From NCBI GenBank assembly GCA_964351985.1, contig CAYGPR010000007.1, positions 37,876 to 101,875 on the forward strand: 64,000 nucleotides of DNA, in the 5' to 3' direction. Source of the DNA: Meishania sp964351985 (GTDB lineage Bacteria > Bacteroidota > Bacteroidia > Flavobacteriales > Flavobacteriaceae). The notes under the pieces were generated by a model that was given only the letters and a program-made list of their open reading frames with translations, did not search any database and was not told where the DNA came from. Positions 43,496 through 50,938 of this stretch are shown one piece after another (the stretch's first letter is position 1; each line of letters starts with the position of its first letter). A program made the translations under genes and the position numbers.

Positions 43496-44626
43496 ATGAA
43501 ATTATTCGATGTTTATCCGTTATATGATGTCACTCCGGTTTCGGCAAAGGGAATTGTGGTCACTGATGACAAGGGTCAAGACTATTTAGATTTTTACGGA
43601 GGCCATGCCGTAATTTCCATTGGACATTCGCACCCTCACTATGTGCAACGGTTGAAAAACCAATTGGATAAAATCGGATTTTATAGCAATGCGGTTCAAA
43701 ATCCCCTGCAGTTGGAGTTGGCACAAAAGCTAGGGAAATTATCCGGTTGCCAAGACTACAATTTGTTTCTCTGCAATTCAGGAGCGGAGGCCAATGAAAA
43801 TGCCCTAAAACTAGCATCCTTTCATACCGGGAAATCCCGTATCATAGCCTTCAAAAACAGTTTTCATGGAAGAACTTCTGCGGCCGTGGCGACAACGGAC
43901 AACGAAAAAATAAACGCCCCGTTAAATAAACAACAAAAAGTTACATTTATAGATTTTGACGATTTGGAGTCCTTCCAATTGGAAATTATAAAAGGAGATG
44001 TCTGCGCGGTAATTATCGAAGCCATTCAAGGTGTCGGCGGTTTGGACGAACCCTCTACCGAATTCTACCAAAACGTAGCAAAGCTTTGTAAAGAAAATGC
44101 TGTTGTTCTAATTGCCGATGAAGTGCAATCCGGTTTTGGACGTACAGGGAAATTCTTCGGTTTTCAACATCATGATATTGAGCCGAATATTATTTCAATC
44201 GCTAAAGGCATGGGTAACGGGTTTCCTGTTGGGGGTATCTTGATACATAAAAAAATTCAAGCATCGTATGGGCTATTGGGCACCACTTTCGGCGGGAATC
44301 ATCTTGCCTGTGCTGCGACTTTGGCCGTGCTCGAAGTACTGGAAAATGAACGATTGATTGAAAATGCAGCAAGGCTTGAAGGTTATTTTCGTGGATTGAC
44401 TGATGAAATTCCACAGGTCAAGAGAGTAAAAGGAAGGGGGTTGATGATAGGACTGGAGTTTGATTTTGAAGTGGCCGAACTCCGAAAGAGGCTCATCTAT
44501 AATCAGCATCTTTTTACAGGAGGAGCCAAGGATAAATACGTACTTCGAATTTTACCTGCGTTGAACATCACGGAAAAACATTTAGATACTTTCTTCGAAT
44601 CCCTTAAAAAAGAATTAAGTGAATAA
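43496..44626 (+). CDS. argD: Acetylornithine/succinylornithine aminotransferase
   Basis: PLP-dependent class III aminotransferase that converts N-acylglutamate semialdehyde to N-acylornithine, 376 residues. Features include FYGGHAVISIGHSHP, the NSGAEANENALKLA block, IADEVQSGFGRTG, and the PLP lysine Lys237 in SIAKGMGNGFPVGG. The family can use both acetyl and succinyl substrates. It sits one base after proC in the operon. A repeat element of about 60 bases separates it from argF'. Shorter than typical ArgD (about 400 residues), but the core is complete. Confidence 0.92.
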   Translation: MKLFDVYPLYDVTPVSAKGIVVTDDKGQDYLDFYGGHAVISIGHSHPHYVQRLKNQLDKIGFYSNAVQNPLQLELAQKLGKLSGCQDYNLFLCNSGAEANENALKLASFHTGKSRIIAFKNSFHGRTSAAVATTDNEKINAPLNKQQKVTFIDFDDLESFQLEIIKGDVCAVIIEAIQGVGGLDEPSTEFYQNVAKLCKENAVVLIADEVQSGFGRTGKFFGFQHHDIEPNIISIAKGMGNGFPVGGILIHKKIQASYGLLGTTFGGNHLACAATLAVLEVLENERLIENAARLEGYFRGLTDEIPQVKRVKGRGLMIGLEFDFEVAELRKRLIYNQHLFTGGAKDKYVLRILPALNITEKHLDTFFESLKKELSE

Positions 44627-44635
44627 GGAAGGGAC

Positions 44636-44698
44636 TGTCGAGCGCAGTTGAGACCTAATGAAAATCAGATTGATAAAACCTCTCGACCGCGCTCGAGA
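44636..44698. repeat. 18-bp inverted repeat TCGAGCGC-type between argD and argF'
   Basis: TGTCGAGCGCAGTTGAGA (44636-44653) and TCTCGACCGCGCTCGAGA (44681-44698) are inverted copies, with 14 of 18 pairs, around a 27-base spacer. The sequence is GC-rich compared with its surroundings and resembles the dispersed TCGAGCGCAGTCGAGA-type repeats I know from flavobacterial intergenic regions. It interrupts an otherwise very tight operon, so it may be a hairpin affecting relative expression. Confidence 0.55.
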
Positions 44699-44712
44699 AG
44701 ACATTCAAAAAA

Positions 44713-45657
44713 ATGAAACACTTTCTATCCATAAAAGATATCGACTCACTGCCCGATTGGGTATCCGAAGCGAGAATGCTAAAAGAAAATCCGACCCGAT
44801 TCAAAGAACTGGGCAAAGGAAAAATAATTTGCCTTCTATTTTTCAATAACAGCCTTCGCACTCGATTAAGCACGCAAAAAGCAGCCATGAACTTAGGCAT
44901 GGAGGTCATGGTCATGAATTTCGGCAATGAAGGGTGGGCGTTGGAATTCGGCGATGGTACCATCATGAACCAAGGTGAGGCAGAACATATTAAGGAAGCT
45001 GCCAAGGTAGTTTCGCAATACTGTGATATTTTGGCAATCCGTGCTTTTGCAGGATTAAAGGATAAAGCAAAAGATGAGGCGGAAGAGGTCTTAATGGGAT
45101 TCAAAAAATTTGCTTCCGTTCCCATAGTAAATATGGAAAGTTCCGTTGGTCATCCGCTTCAGGCTTTGGCCGATGCAATTACTTTGGCAGAAAATAACGT
45201 CAAACCAAAGCCTAAAATTGTACTTTCATGGGCACCACATCCAAAGGCTTTGCCACATGCCGTGGTCAATTCCTTTTTGGAAATAATGCAGTTGCAAGAT
45301 GCCGAATTCGTCATAACCCATCCGAAAGGGTATGAATTGAATTCCGAAATCACCAAAGATTCCACCATCGAATATGACCAAAAAAAAGCCTGCGAGAATT
45401 CAGATTTTATATATGTAAAAAATTGGAGCAGTTATTCGAACTATGGAAAGGTCTTAAATAAAGATTCCGATTGGATGATGACTCAAGAAAAACTGGGGCA
45501 GGCCAAATTCATGCACTGCCTTCCGGTTAGAAGAAACGTCATTGTCGAAGATGCGATTTTAGATAGTGAACAATCGTTGGTCATAGAACAGGCTAATAAT
45601 AGAATTTATTCTGCACAATTGGTTTTAAAGAGAATTTTGGAGAATCATCAAGAATAG
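44713..45657 (+). CDS. argF': N-acylornithine carbamoyltransferase (probably succinylornithine type)
   Basis: Transcarbamylase forming N-acylcitrulline from N-acylornithine and carbamoyl phosphate, 314 residues. The carbamoyl-phosphate loop is NSLRTRLST (residues 46-54). A FGDGTIMNQGEAEHIKEA block (79-96) is the acyl-binding segment, and HPKALPHAV and HCLPVRRN are further family signatures. The position that in N-acetylornithine enzymes is Glu92 and in the Bacteroides fragilis succinylornithine enzyme is Pro90 is Ala90 here. Loss of that Glu is known to favour succinylornithine, so I lean to the succinyl form. In the operon it lies between argD and an SDR gene (4 bases after). Confidence 0.88.
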   Translation: MKHFLSIKDIDSLPDWVSEARMLKENPTRFKELGKGKIICLLFFNNSLRTRLSTQKAAMNLGMEVMVMNFGNEGWALEFGDGTIMNQGEAEHIKEAAKVVSQYCDILAIRAFAGLKDKAKDEAEEVLMGFKKFASVPIVNMESSVGHPLQALADAITLAENNVKPKPKIVLSWAPHPKALPHAVVNSFLEIMQLQDAEFVITHPKGYELNSEITKDSTIEYDQKKACENSDFIYVKNWSSYSNYGKVLNKDSDWMMTQEKLGQAKFMHCLPVRRNVIVEDAILDSEQSLVIEQANNRIYSAQLVLKRILENHQE

Positions 45658-45661
45658 CGAT

Positions 45662-46414
45662 ATGGCGCAAAAACTAAAAGATAAGGTTTGTATCATTACC
45701 GGGGCGACCAGTGGTATGGGCAAAGCCATCTTGCAGTCATTTAATAAAGAAGGGGCGAAATTGGTGCTATCGGGAAGAAATGAAGAAAAGGGAAATGCCC
45801 TAACCGAAAAATTAGGGAATGCTATTTTCATGGCTGGGGATGTTAGTGAACCAAGCTATAATGAAAAACTTGTCAATAAAGCGATTGAAAACTTTGGAAG
45901 GCTAGACATAGTATCAATTAATGCAGGAATTTTAGGGCTGGGAAATGTTGTGGATTTACCCATTGCAGAATGGCAGAAAACCTTGAATACCAATCTAAGT
46001 TCCATTTTTTATATTTCAAAATATGCCATACCGTATTTGGAAAAAGCGGTAGGGGCGACTATTTTGATAAATGCCTCCATCGCGGCCTATAAAAGCTTTC
46101 CGAACCATCCTGCTTATTGCGCTTCAAAAGCGGCTTCTATTGCCTTGATGAAACAAATGGCCGTGGAATACGGCCCTAAAATCAGAATTAACGCAATATG
46201 TCCAGGACCTGTCGATACTCCATTGTTATGGGATTCGGCAAAAGCTTTTGAAAATCCTGAAAGAGCTGTGGAAAATGCGGGAAAGGCCACTTTAATGAAG
46301 AGATTGGGCACACCTCAAGAGATAGCAAAATTAGCACTTTTTCTTGTTTCAAAAGATGCTTCTTGGATAACGGGAACGGCCATGACCATTGATGGGGGAA
46401 TATTAAACGTGTAG
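45662..46414 (+). CDS. SDR-family oxidoreductase inside the arg operon
   Basis: Classical short-chain dehydrogenase of 250 residues. The dinucleotide motif is TGATSGMGKAI (residues 14-24), the NAG motif is INAGI, and the catalytic tetrad is visible with Tyr152 and Lys156 in YCASK, and the Ser in NASIAAY. CPGPVDTPL is the usual PG motif. No known arginine step needs an SDR, so its substrate is unknown. It lies 4 bases after argF' and one base before argB, firmly in the operon. It may act on an operon intermediate or be an unrelated passenger. The family is certain, function is not. Confidence 0.85.
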   Translation: MAQKLKDKVCIITGATSGMGKAILQSFNKEGAKLVLSGRNEEKGNALTEKLGNAIFMAGDVSEPSYNEKLVNKAIENFGRLDIVSINAGILGLGNVVDLPIAEWQKTLNTNLSSIFYISKYAIPYLEKAVGATILINASIAAYKSFPNHPAYCASKAASIALMKQMAVEYGPKIRINAICPGPVDTPLLWDSAKAFENPERAVENAGKATLMKRLGTPQEIAKLALFLVSKDASWITGTAMTIDGGILNV

Positions 46415-46415
46415 C

Positions 46416-47195
46416 ATGACAGAAAAATTAGCCATAGTAAAAATAGGCGGAAACGTTATCGAGAACAAAAAAGAACTGTCTAAATTTCTAGTATTGTTTT
46501 CGAAGATGGGCGGAGCTAAAATTCTGGTCCATGGCGGAGGGAAAAAAGCGACAGAGACCTTGAAAAAAATGGGTATTGTTCCCAAAATGGTCGGTGGGCG
46601 AAGAATTACGGATGCTGAAAGTTTGGAGATCGTCGTTATGGTCTACGGCGGATTGACCAATAAAACTATAGTGGCCGAATTACAGGCGAACAGTTGTAAC
46701 GCCATCGGTCTCAGCGGAGCCGACGGCAACACCATCCAAGCACACAAACGAGCTGTAAAAAATATCGATTATGGATTTGCGGGGGATGTAGATGGAGTCA
46801 ATTCCGAAATCATTTCTTCGCTTTTAAAGTCTGGTTTGGTACCAGTATTCTGTGCATTGACCCATGATGGAAAAGGACAATTATTGAATACGAATGCCGA
46901 TACAATTGCCTCTGAACTTGCAATCGGCCTGAGCGCAATTTACGAAACAACGCTGTACTATTGTTTTGAAAAGAAAGGGGTTTTAAAGGATGTAAATGAT
47001 GATGAATCCGTCATGAAACACATTGATTCGGAAACCTATAAAAACTTACTGGACGAGAAAATCATCGCCGACGGAATGCTTCCAAAAATCGAAAATTGCT
47101 TCCATGCTTTGAATAAGAACGTAACCAAAGTCTGTATAGGTAACATTTCGATGCTTGACGGAAAGTCCGAATTGTTCACTACTATAACCTTATGA
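46416..47195 (+). CDS. argB: N-acylglutamate kinase
   Basis: Amino-acid kinase family enzyme phosphorylating N-acetyl- or N-succinylglutamate, 259 residues. Motifs are AIVKIGGNVIENK (residues 6-18), ILVHGGGKKATE (about 35-46) and NTNADTIASELA. It lacks an N-terminal arginine-sensing extension, so feedback inhibition by arginine of the hexameric type is not expected from the sequence. Usually argB comes early in the pathway order, but here it is eighth in the operon. It overlaps argE by 4 bases (ATGA). Confidence 0.93.
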   Translation: MTEKLAIVKIGGNVIENKKELSKFLVLFSKMGGAKILVHGGGKKATETLKKMGIVPKMVGGRRITDAESLEIVVMVYGGLTNKTIVAELQANSCNAIGLSGADGNTIQAHKRAVKNIDYGFAGDVDGVNSEIISSLLKSGLVPVFCALTHDGKGQLLNTNADTIASELAIGLSAIYETTLYYCFEKKGVLKDVNDDESVMKHIDSETYKNLLDEKIIADGMLPKIENCFHALNKNVTKVCIGNISMLDGKSELFTTITL

Positions 47196-48265
47196 AGATG
47201 GAACAAAAAATGTTGACGGAAAAGGCCCTGGAACTGCTTAAAAAATTAATCTCCACACAATCTTTTTCATCCGAGGAGGATAAGACCGCAGATGCTATTG
47301 GCGCATGGTTAACCTCCTTCAACATTCCATTTAAACGGGAACTGAACAATGTAATTGCAGTCAATAAATACTTTGACGAAAGCAAGCCGACCTTATTGTT
47401 GAACTCCCATCATGACACAGTGAAACCGAATTCCGCGTATACCAAGGATCCTTTTCATCCACATATTGAAGATGGAAAATTATATGGTCTGGGAAGTAAT
47501 GATGCGGGAGGGGCCTTAGTTTCACTTTTGGCTACCTTTACGCATTTCTATGCTAAAGAAAACTTGACCCATAATATTCTAATGGTCGCCTCAATGGAAG
47601 AGGAAAGTGCAGGCCCCAATAGTCTACACGGATTGTTGCCAAAGCTTCCAAAAATCGACGTCGCCATCGTTGGAGAACCCACTTTATTGGATTTGGCCAT
47701 CGCCGAAAAAGGATTGATCGTCTTTGACGCAACGATCAAGGGAACCCCTTCGCATGCTGCACATTCGAACGATAATAATTCCATTTATAATACTATTGAA
47801 GTATTGGAGTGGTTTAAAAATTATAAGTTCGAAAAAGTGTCTGAAGTGTTGGGCGAAGTGAAATTGACCGTAACCCAAATCAATGCAGGAAGCCAGCACA
47901 ATGTAGTTCCTGCCCAGGTCGATCTGGTCATCGATGTGCGGGTCAATGATAAATACACAAATGCTGAAATCGCTGAGATTCTAAAAAAAGAGGCTCCCTG
48001 CGAATTGAAAGAAAGATCGTTGCGACTGAATTCTTCGGCCATATCGAAAGACCATCCGCTAGTTAAGTTTGGAATTGCATTGGGAAGAAAAACCTATGGC
48101 TCTCCTACCCTTTCAGATCAGGCTGCCCTAACTTGTGAATCATTAAAATTAGGGCCTGGTGATAGTACTCGCTCCCATTCTGCGGATGAGTATATTTACG
48201 TTCATGAAATCGAAGAAGGGATTGATTTGTATATTAAGATTTTGGATGGATTCCTTAAAAAATAA
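47192..48265 (+). CDS. argE: M20 deacylase, N-acylcitrulline/ornithine deacylase
   Basis: Zinc-dependent M20 metallohydrolase of 357 residues that removes the acyl group from N-acetyl- or N-succinyl-ornithine/citrulline. Metal ligands are seen in NSHHDTVKPN (His/Asp near residue 68), SNDAGGALVS (Asp), and EEESAGPN (catalytic Glu and ligand); VGEPT and the late STRSHSADEY are typical. In the transcarbamylase-type pathway the substrate would be N-acylcitrulline. It shares 4 bases with argB. Three inverted repeats and argH follow. Confidence 0.9.
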   Translation: MKMEQKMLTEKALELLKKLISTQSFSSEEDKTADAIGAWLTSFNIPFKRELNNVIAVNKYFDESKPTLLLNSHHDTVKPNSAYTKDPFHPHIEDGKLYGLGSNDAGGALVSLLATFTHFYAKENLTHNILMVASMEEESAGPNSLHGLLPKLPKIDVAIVGEPTLLDLAIAEKGLIVFDATIKGTPSHAAHSNDNNSIYNTIEVLEWFKNYKFEKVSEVLGEVKLTVTQINAGSQHNVVPAQVDLVIDVRVNDKYTNAEIAEILKKEAPCELKERSLRLNSSAISKDHPLVKFGIALGRKTYGSPTLSDQAALTCESLKLGPGDSTRSHSADEYIYVHEIEEGIDLYIKILDGFLKK

Positions 48266-48268
48266 ATA

Positions 48269-48335
48269 CAAACACAAATATCAAAAACAAACTCAAGCTA
48301 ATTGTATTTGAATTTGACTTTTGAATTTGTGTTTG
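48269..48335. repeat. Near-perfect 17-bp inverted repeat after argE
   Basis: CAAACACAAATATCAAAA (48269-48286) and TTTTGAATTTGTGTTTG (48319-48335) are inverted copies with one base of difference, around a 32-base spacer. It begins right after argE, so it may stabilise the message 3' end or contribute to a regulated boundary before argH. Confidence 0.45.
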
Positions 48336-48348
48336 AAATATTGAATAG

Positions 48349-48368
48349 ATTCCCTTCTTCAAGGGAAT
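48349..48368. repeat. Hairpin ATTCCCTT/AAGGGAAT
   Basis: An 8-bp perfect stem with a 4-base CTTC loop in the argE-argH gap. There is no T-run. It lies between the long inverted repeat and the GC-rich hairpin before argH. Confidence 0.45.
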
Positions 48369-48391
48369 GATAAACGAAAATGATTAAACAG

Positions 48392-48411
48392 TTTCCCGCC
48401 TTTGCGGGAAA
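48392..48411. repeat. GC-rich hairpin before argH
   Basis: TTTCCCGC, CTTT, GCGGGAAA form a perfect 8-bp stem 17 bases before the argH GTG start. The following AGACAAAAAA is A-rich, not T-rich, so it is not an intrinsic terminator on +. It may affect argH translation or be part of a repeat. Confidence 0.5.
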
Positions 48412-48428
48412 GACAAAAAAGAAAAATC

Positions 48429-49706
48429 GTGAAACTCTGGGACAAAGGCTTTAGCACCGACAAAAAAATAGATCATTTTACGGTCGGCAATGATCGTGAA
48501 CTCGATTTGCATTTGGCAAAATATGATGTTATCGCTTCGAAAGCCCATACAAAAATGTTGGGCAAAATCGGACTATTATCGGATCAAGAGACTTCTTCTT
48601 TGGTCTCTGAATTGGACAATATCGCCAAATCGATAGAGAAAGGAACATTTATTATCGAGGATTCGTTTGAAGACATGCACTCCAAAATCGAATTCCTGCT
48701 CACCGAAAAATTAGGAGATACCGGAAAGAAAATCCATACGGCACGTTCTCGGAACGATCAGGTTTTGGTCGCGATGCATCTCTATATAAAGGATGAACTG
48801 AGTGAAATCAAATCGCAAACAAAAACGCTATTCGGTTTACTATTGGATCTTGCCGAAAAACACAAAGAATTTTTATTGCCCGGCTACACTCATTTACAGA
48901 TTGCGATGCCCTCTTCATTCGGACTCTGGTTCTCGGCCTACGCAGAAAGTCTTATAGACGACCTTTATTTTATCAATGCGGCTTATAAAGTGGCCGACCA
49001 AAATCCGCTTGGAAGCGCAGCTGGCTACGGAAGCTCATTCCCAATCGACCGAAGTTTAACAACCCAAGAAATGGGATTCGAAACTATGAAATACAATGTA
49101 GTCGCCGCCCAAATGGGGCGTGGGAAAGTCGAAAAAGCGACCGCATTCGGCATGGCCGGTATTGCCGCTACACTATCCAAAATGGCAATGGACATATGTC
49201 TTTATATGAGTCAAAACTTTGATTTTATTTCCTTTCCTGATGAGTTGACCACGGGTTCGAGTATTATGCCTCACAAAAAGAATCCGGATGTGTTCGAATT
49301 GGTCAGGGCAAAATGCAATAAACTTCAGGCGGTTCCGAACCAATTGACTTTGGTCATCAACAATTTGCCTTCTGGTTATCATCGTGATCTTCAGTTGGTC
49401 AAAGAAATCATTGTTCCGGCTATTCAGGATATGAAGGCTTGTTTAGAGATTTTGACGTTTTCATTAAAAGAAATCCGAGTGAACAAAAGCATTTTGGATA
49501 ACCCAAAATACGATTACCTCTTCAGTGTAGACACACTTAACGAACTGGTTTTATCTGGAATGCCTTTTCGAGATGCCTATAAAAAAATGGGGCAGGAAAT
49601 TCAAGAAGGTAAATTCGCGCCGAAGCGAGATATTTCTCACTCCCACGAAGGTAGTTTAGGGAATTTGTGTTTGGAGGAAATACAAAAGAAAATGGATGCC
49701 CTTTAA
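48429..49706 (+). CDS. argH: Argininosuccinate lyase
   Basis: Fumarase-superfamily lyase splitting argininosuccinate to arginine and fumarate, 425 residues from the GTG at 48429. I use this GTG because it begins VKLWDKGFSTDKKIDHFT, the conserved flavobacterial start; a TTG at 48402 lies inside the GC-rich hairpin and adds no conserved residues. Signature blocks are ARSRNDQV and the GSSIMPHKKNPD active-site loop (about residues 276-287). It is the last gene of the operon, separated from argE by 163 bases of repeats, so it could have its own signals. Confidence 0.94.
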   Translation: MKLWDKGFSTDKKIDHFTVGNDRELDLHLAKYDVIASKAHTKMLGKIGLLSDQETSSLVSELDNIAKSIEKGTFIIEDSFEDMHSKIEFLLTEKLGDTGKKIHTARSRNDQVLVAMHLYIKDELSEIKSQTKTLFGLLLDLAEKHKEFLLPGYTHLQIAMPSSFGLWFSAYAESLIDDLYFINAAYKVADQNPLGSAAGYGSSFPIDRSLTTQEMGFETMKYNVVAAQMGRGKVEKATAFGMAGIAATLSKMAMDICLYMSQNFDFISFPDELTTGSSIMPHKKNPDVFELVRAKCNKLQAVPNQLTLVINNLPSGYHRDLQLVKEIIVPAIQDMKACLEILTFSLKEIRVNKSILDNPKYDYLFSVDTLNELVLSGMPFRDAYKKMGQEIQEGKFAPKRDISHSHEGSLGNLCLEEIQKKMDAL

Positions 49707-49813
49707 ATAATTCTGTTAGCATTCTTCCAAGAGGCTAAAAACAGATATCGTTTCTTTCACTTCGGATTTATTCGCTTTCACAACAAATAATTTTATCCTT
49801 CCCGTTCACCCTC

Positions 49814-49821
49814 TATTTTTG
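49814..49821 (+). promoter_or_regulatory. -7 element TATTTTTG before the metzincin gene
   Basis: TATTTTTG fits TAnnTTTG and lies 38 bases before the ATG at 49860. A TTT stands 19 bases upstream in place of the usual TTG. It is the best promoter candidate in the 153-base gap after argH. Confidence 0.4.
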
Positions 49822-49859
49822 GTCGCTTATCGAGATTAACGTCCCAAATCGACCAAAAT

Positions 49860-50885
49860 ATGCGAAAAATACCCCTGCTGATCCTTAGCACTATTTTCTT
49901 AGCTGCCTGTAGTTCAGACTCCGAACCTACTAACTTTGAATCTGAGAGCGAATCCACGGATTCTAAAAACAATGTTCCAACAATCAATGCCAAAACACTT
50001 ACCATACCTGAACATTCGGAATCAGGAACTTCTATAGGTTTTGTGGAAGCTTCTGATATTGAAGATGACGAATTAACCTTTACCATCGATTCTGACGCCG
50101 ATATCGTAATTATCGAAAATACAGGCGAACTTACAGTAGGGACCAACCTTAAACTCGATTTTGAAACAGATCAGAGTATCCCTTTTACAATATCGGTTTT
50201 TGACGGAAAGGCCATTGCCGAAAAAGATTTCAATTTGACCATCGAAGATATAGATGAAACTACGCTACTAACGGATGATCAAAAAGAACTTATCACTTAC
50301 TTTCAGCATCTAGCTTTTTGGAAAGGAGCCAGCAATACCCCGGTACAATTCAACCAAAAGTGGGGCAGTGATATGATGCTCCATCTTGAAGGCGCGATTT
50401 CAACCGACTACAGGGCCACAGTCGAAAGTGTTATTGCACAATACAACACTTTGACGGTTGACGGCGATTTCAACATTTCATTGGTTGGTAATGAATCTGA
50501 CGCAAATGCACGCCTATTTTTCGGAACGAAGGCAGAAGTGGAGGCAATCTGGCCAGATATGTACGATGAAATCAAAGATGGCAGTTATGCTGGGTATGCT
50601 ATGACTCCTTCGCAAAATTCAATTCTAGTTTCTACACGAATCTGGATTTCGAATCCAGTGGAAGTACTGCTAAAACATGAGCTAGGGCATGCGCTCGGTT
50701 TCGGACATTCCAACAAGTGCGAAGACGAAAACAGTTTTTTATGCTCCCAAATCAGTGTTGACAACGATTTCCTTCCGATCGAAGAAGAGATTATTCGTTT
50801 AATGTACCACGCCGATTTACCTGCCGGGCTAACAGAAACCGAAATCGAAATGGTCTTGGCCAACCTTATGATCAACGAATTGTAG
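49860..50885 (+). CDS. Lipoprotein with cadherin-like domain and metzincin protease
   Basis: A 341-residue lipoprotein, signal ending LAACSSD (Cys17), with an acidic Ser/Glu linker, a cadherin-like Ig domain (about 40-135, IPEHSESGTSIGFVEASDIEDD then LTFTID) and a C-terminal zinc protease. The zinc motif HELGHALGFGH is at residues 273-283 (His273, Glu274, His277, His283), and a Met follows in LMYHAD as the metzincin Met-turn. The closest type is M10/M57-like. It is anchored in the outer membrane, and the giant T9SS protein follows 53 bases later. Processing or degradation of surface proteins is a reasonable but untested role. Confidence 0.82.
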   Translation: MRKIPLLILSTIFLAACSSDSEPTNFESESESTDSKNNVPTINAKTLTIPEHSESGTSIGFVEASDIEDDELTFTIDSDADIVIIENTGELTVGTNLKLDFETDQSIPFTISVFDGKAIAEKDFNLTIEDIDETTLLTDDQKELITYFQHLAFWKGASNTPVQFNQKWGSDMMLHLEGAISTDYRATVESVIAQYNTLTVDGDFNISLVGNESDANARLFFGTKAEVEAIWPDMYDEIKDGSYAGYAMTPSQNSILVSTRIWISNPVEVLLKHELGHALGFGHSNKCEDENSFLCSQISVDNDFLPIEEEIIRLMYHADLPAGLTETEIEMVLANLMINEL

Positions 50886-50938
50886 CCTCGAAAACCTAGG
50901 TGCATCAAAAAAGTCCCGTTCCCATATAATATTCGATT

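Noticed and set aside
44655..45125. A 156-codon minus-strand frame over argF'
   Set aside because: Antisense to the transcarbamylase and composed of residues that look like a codon shadow.
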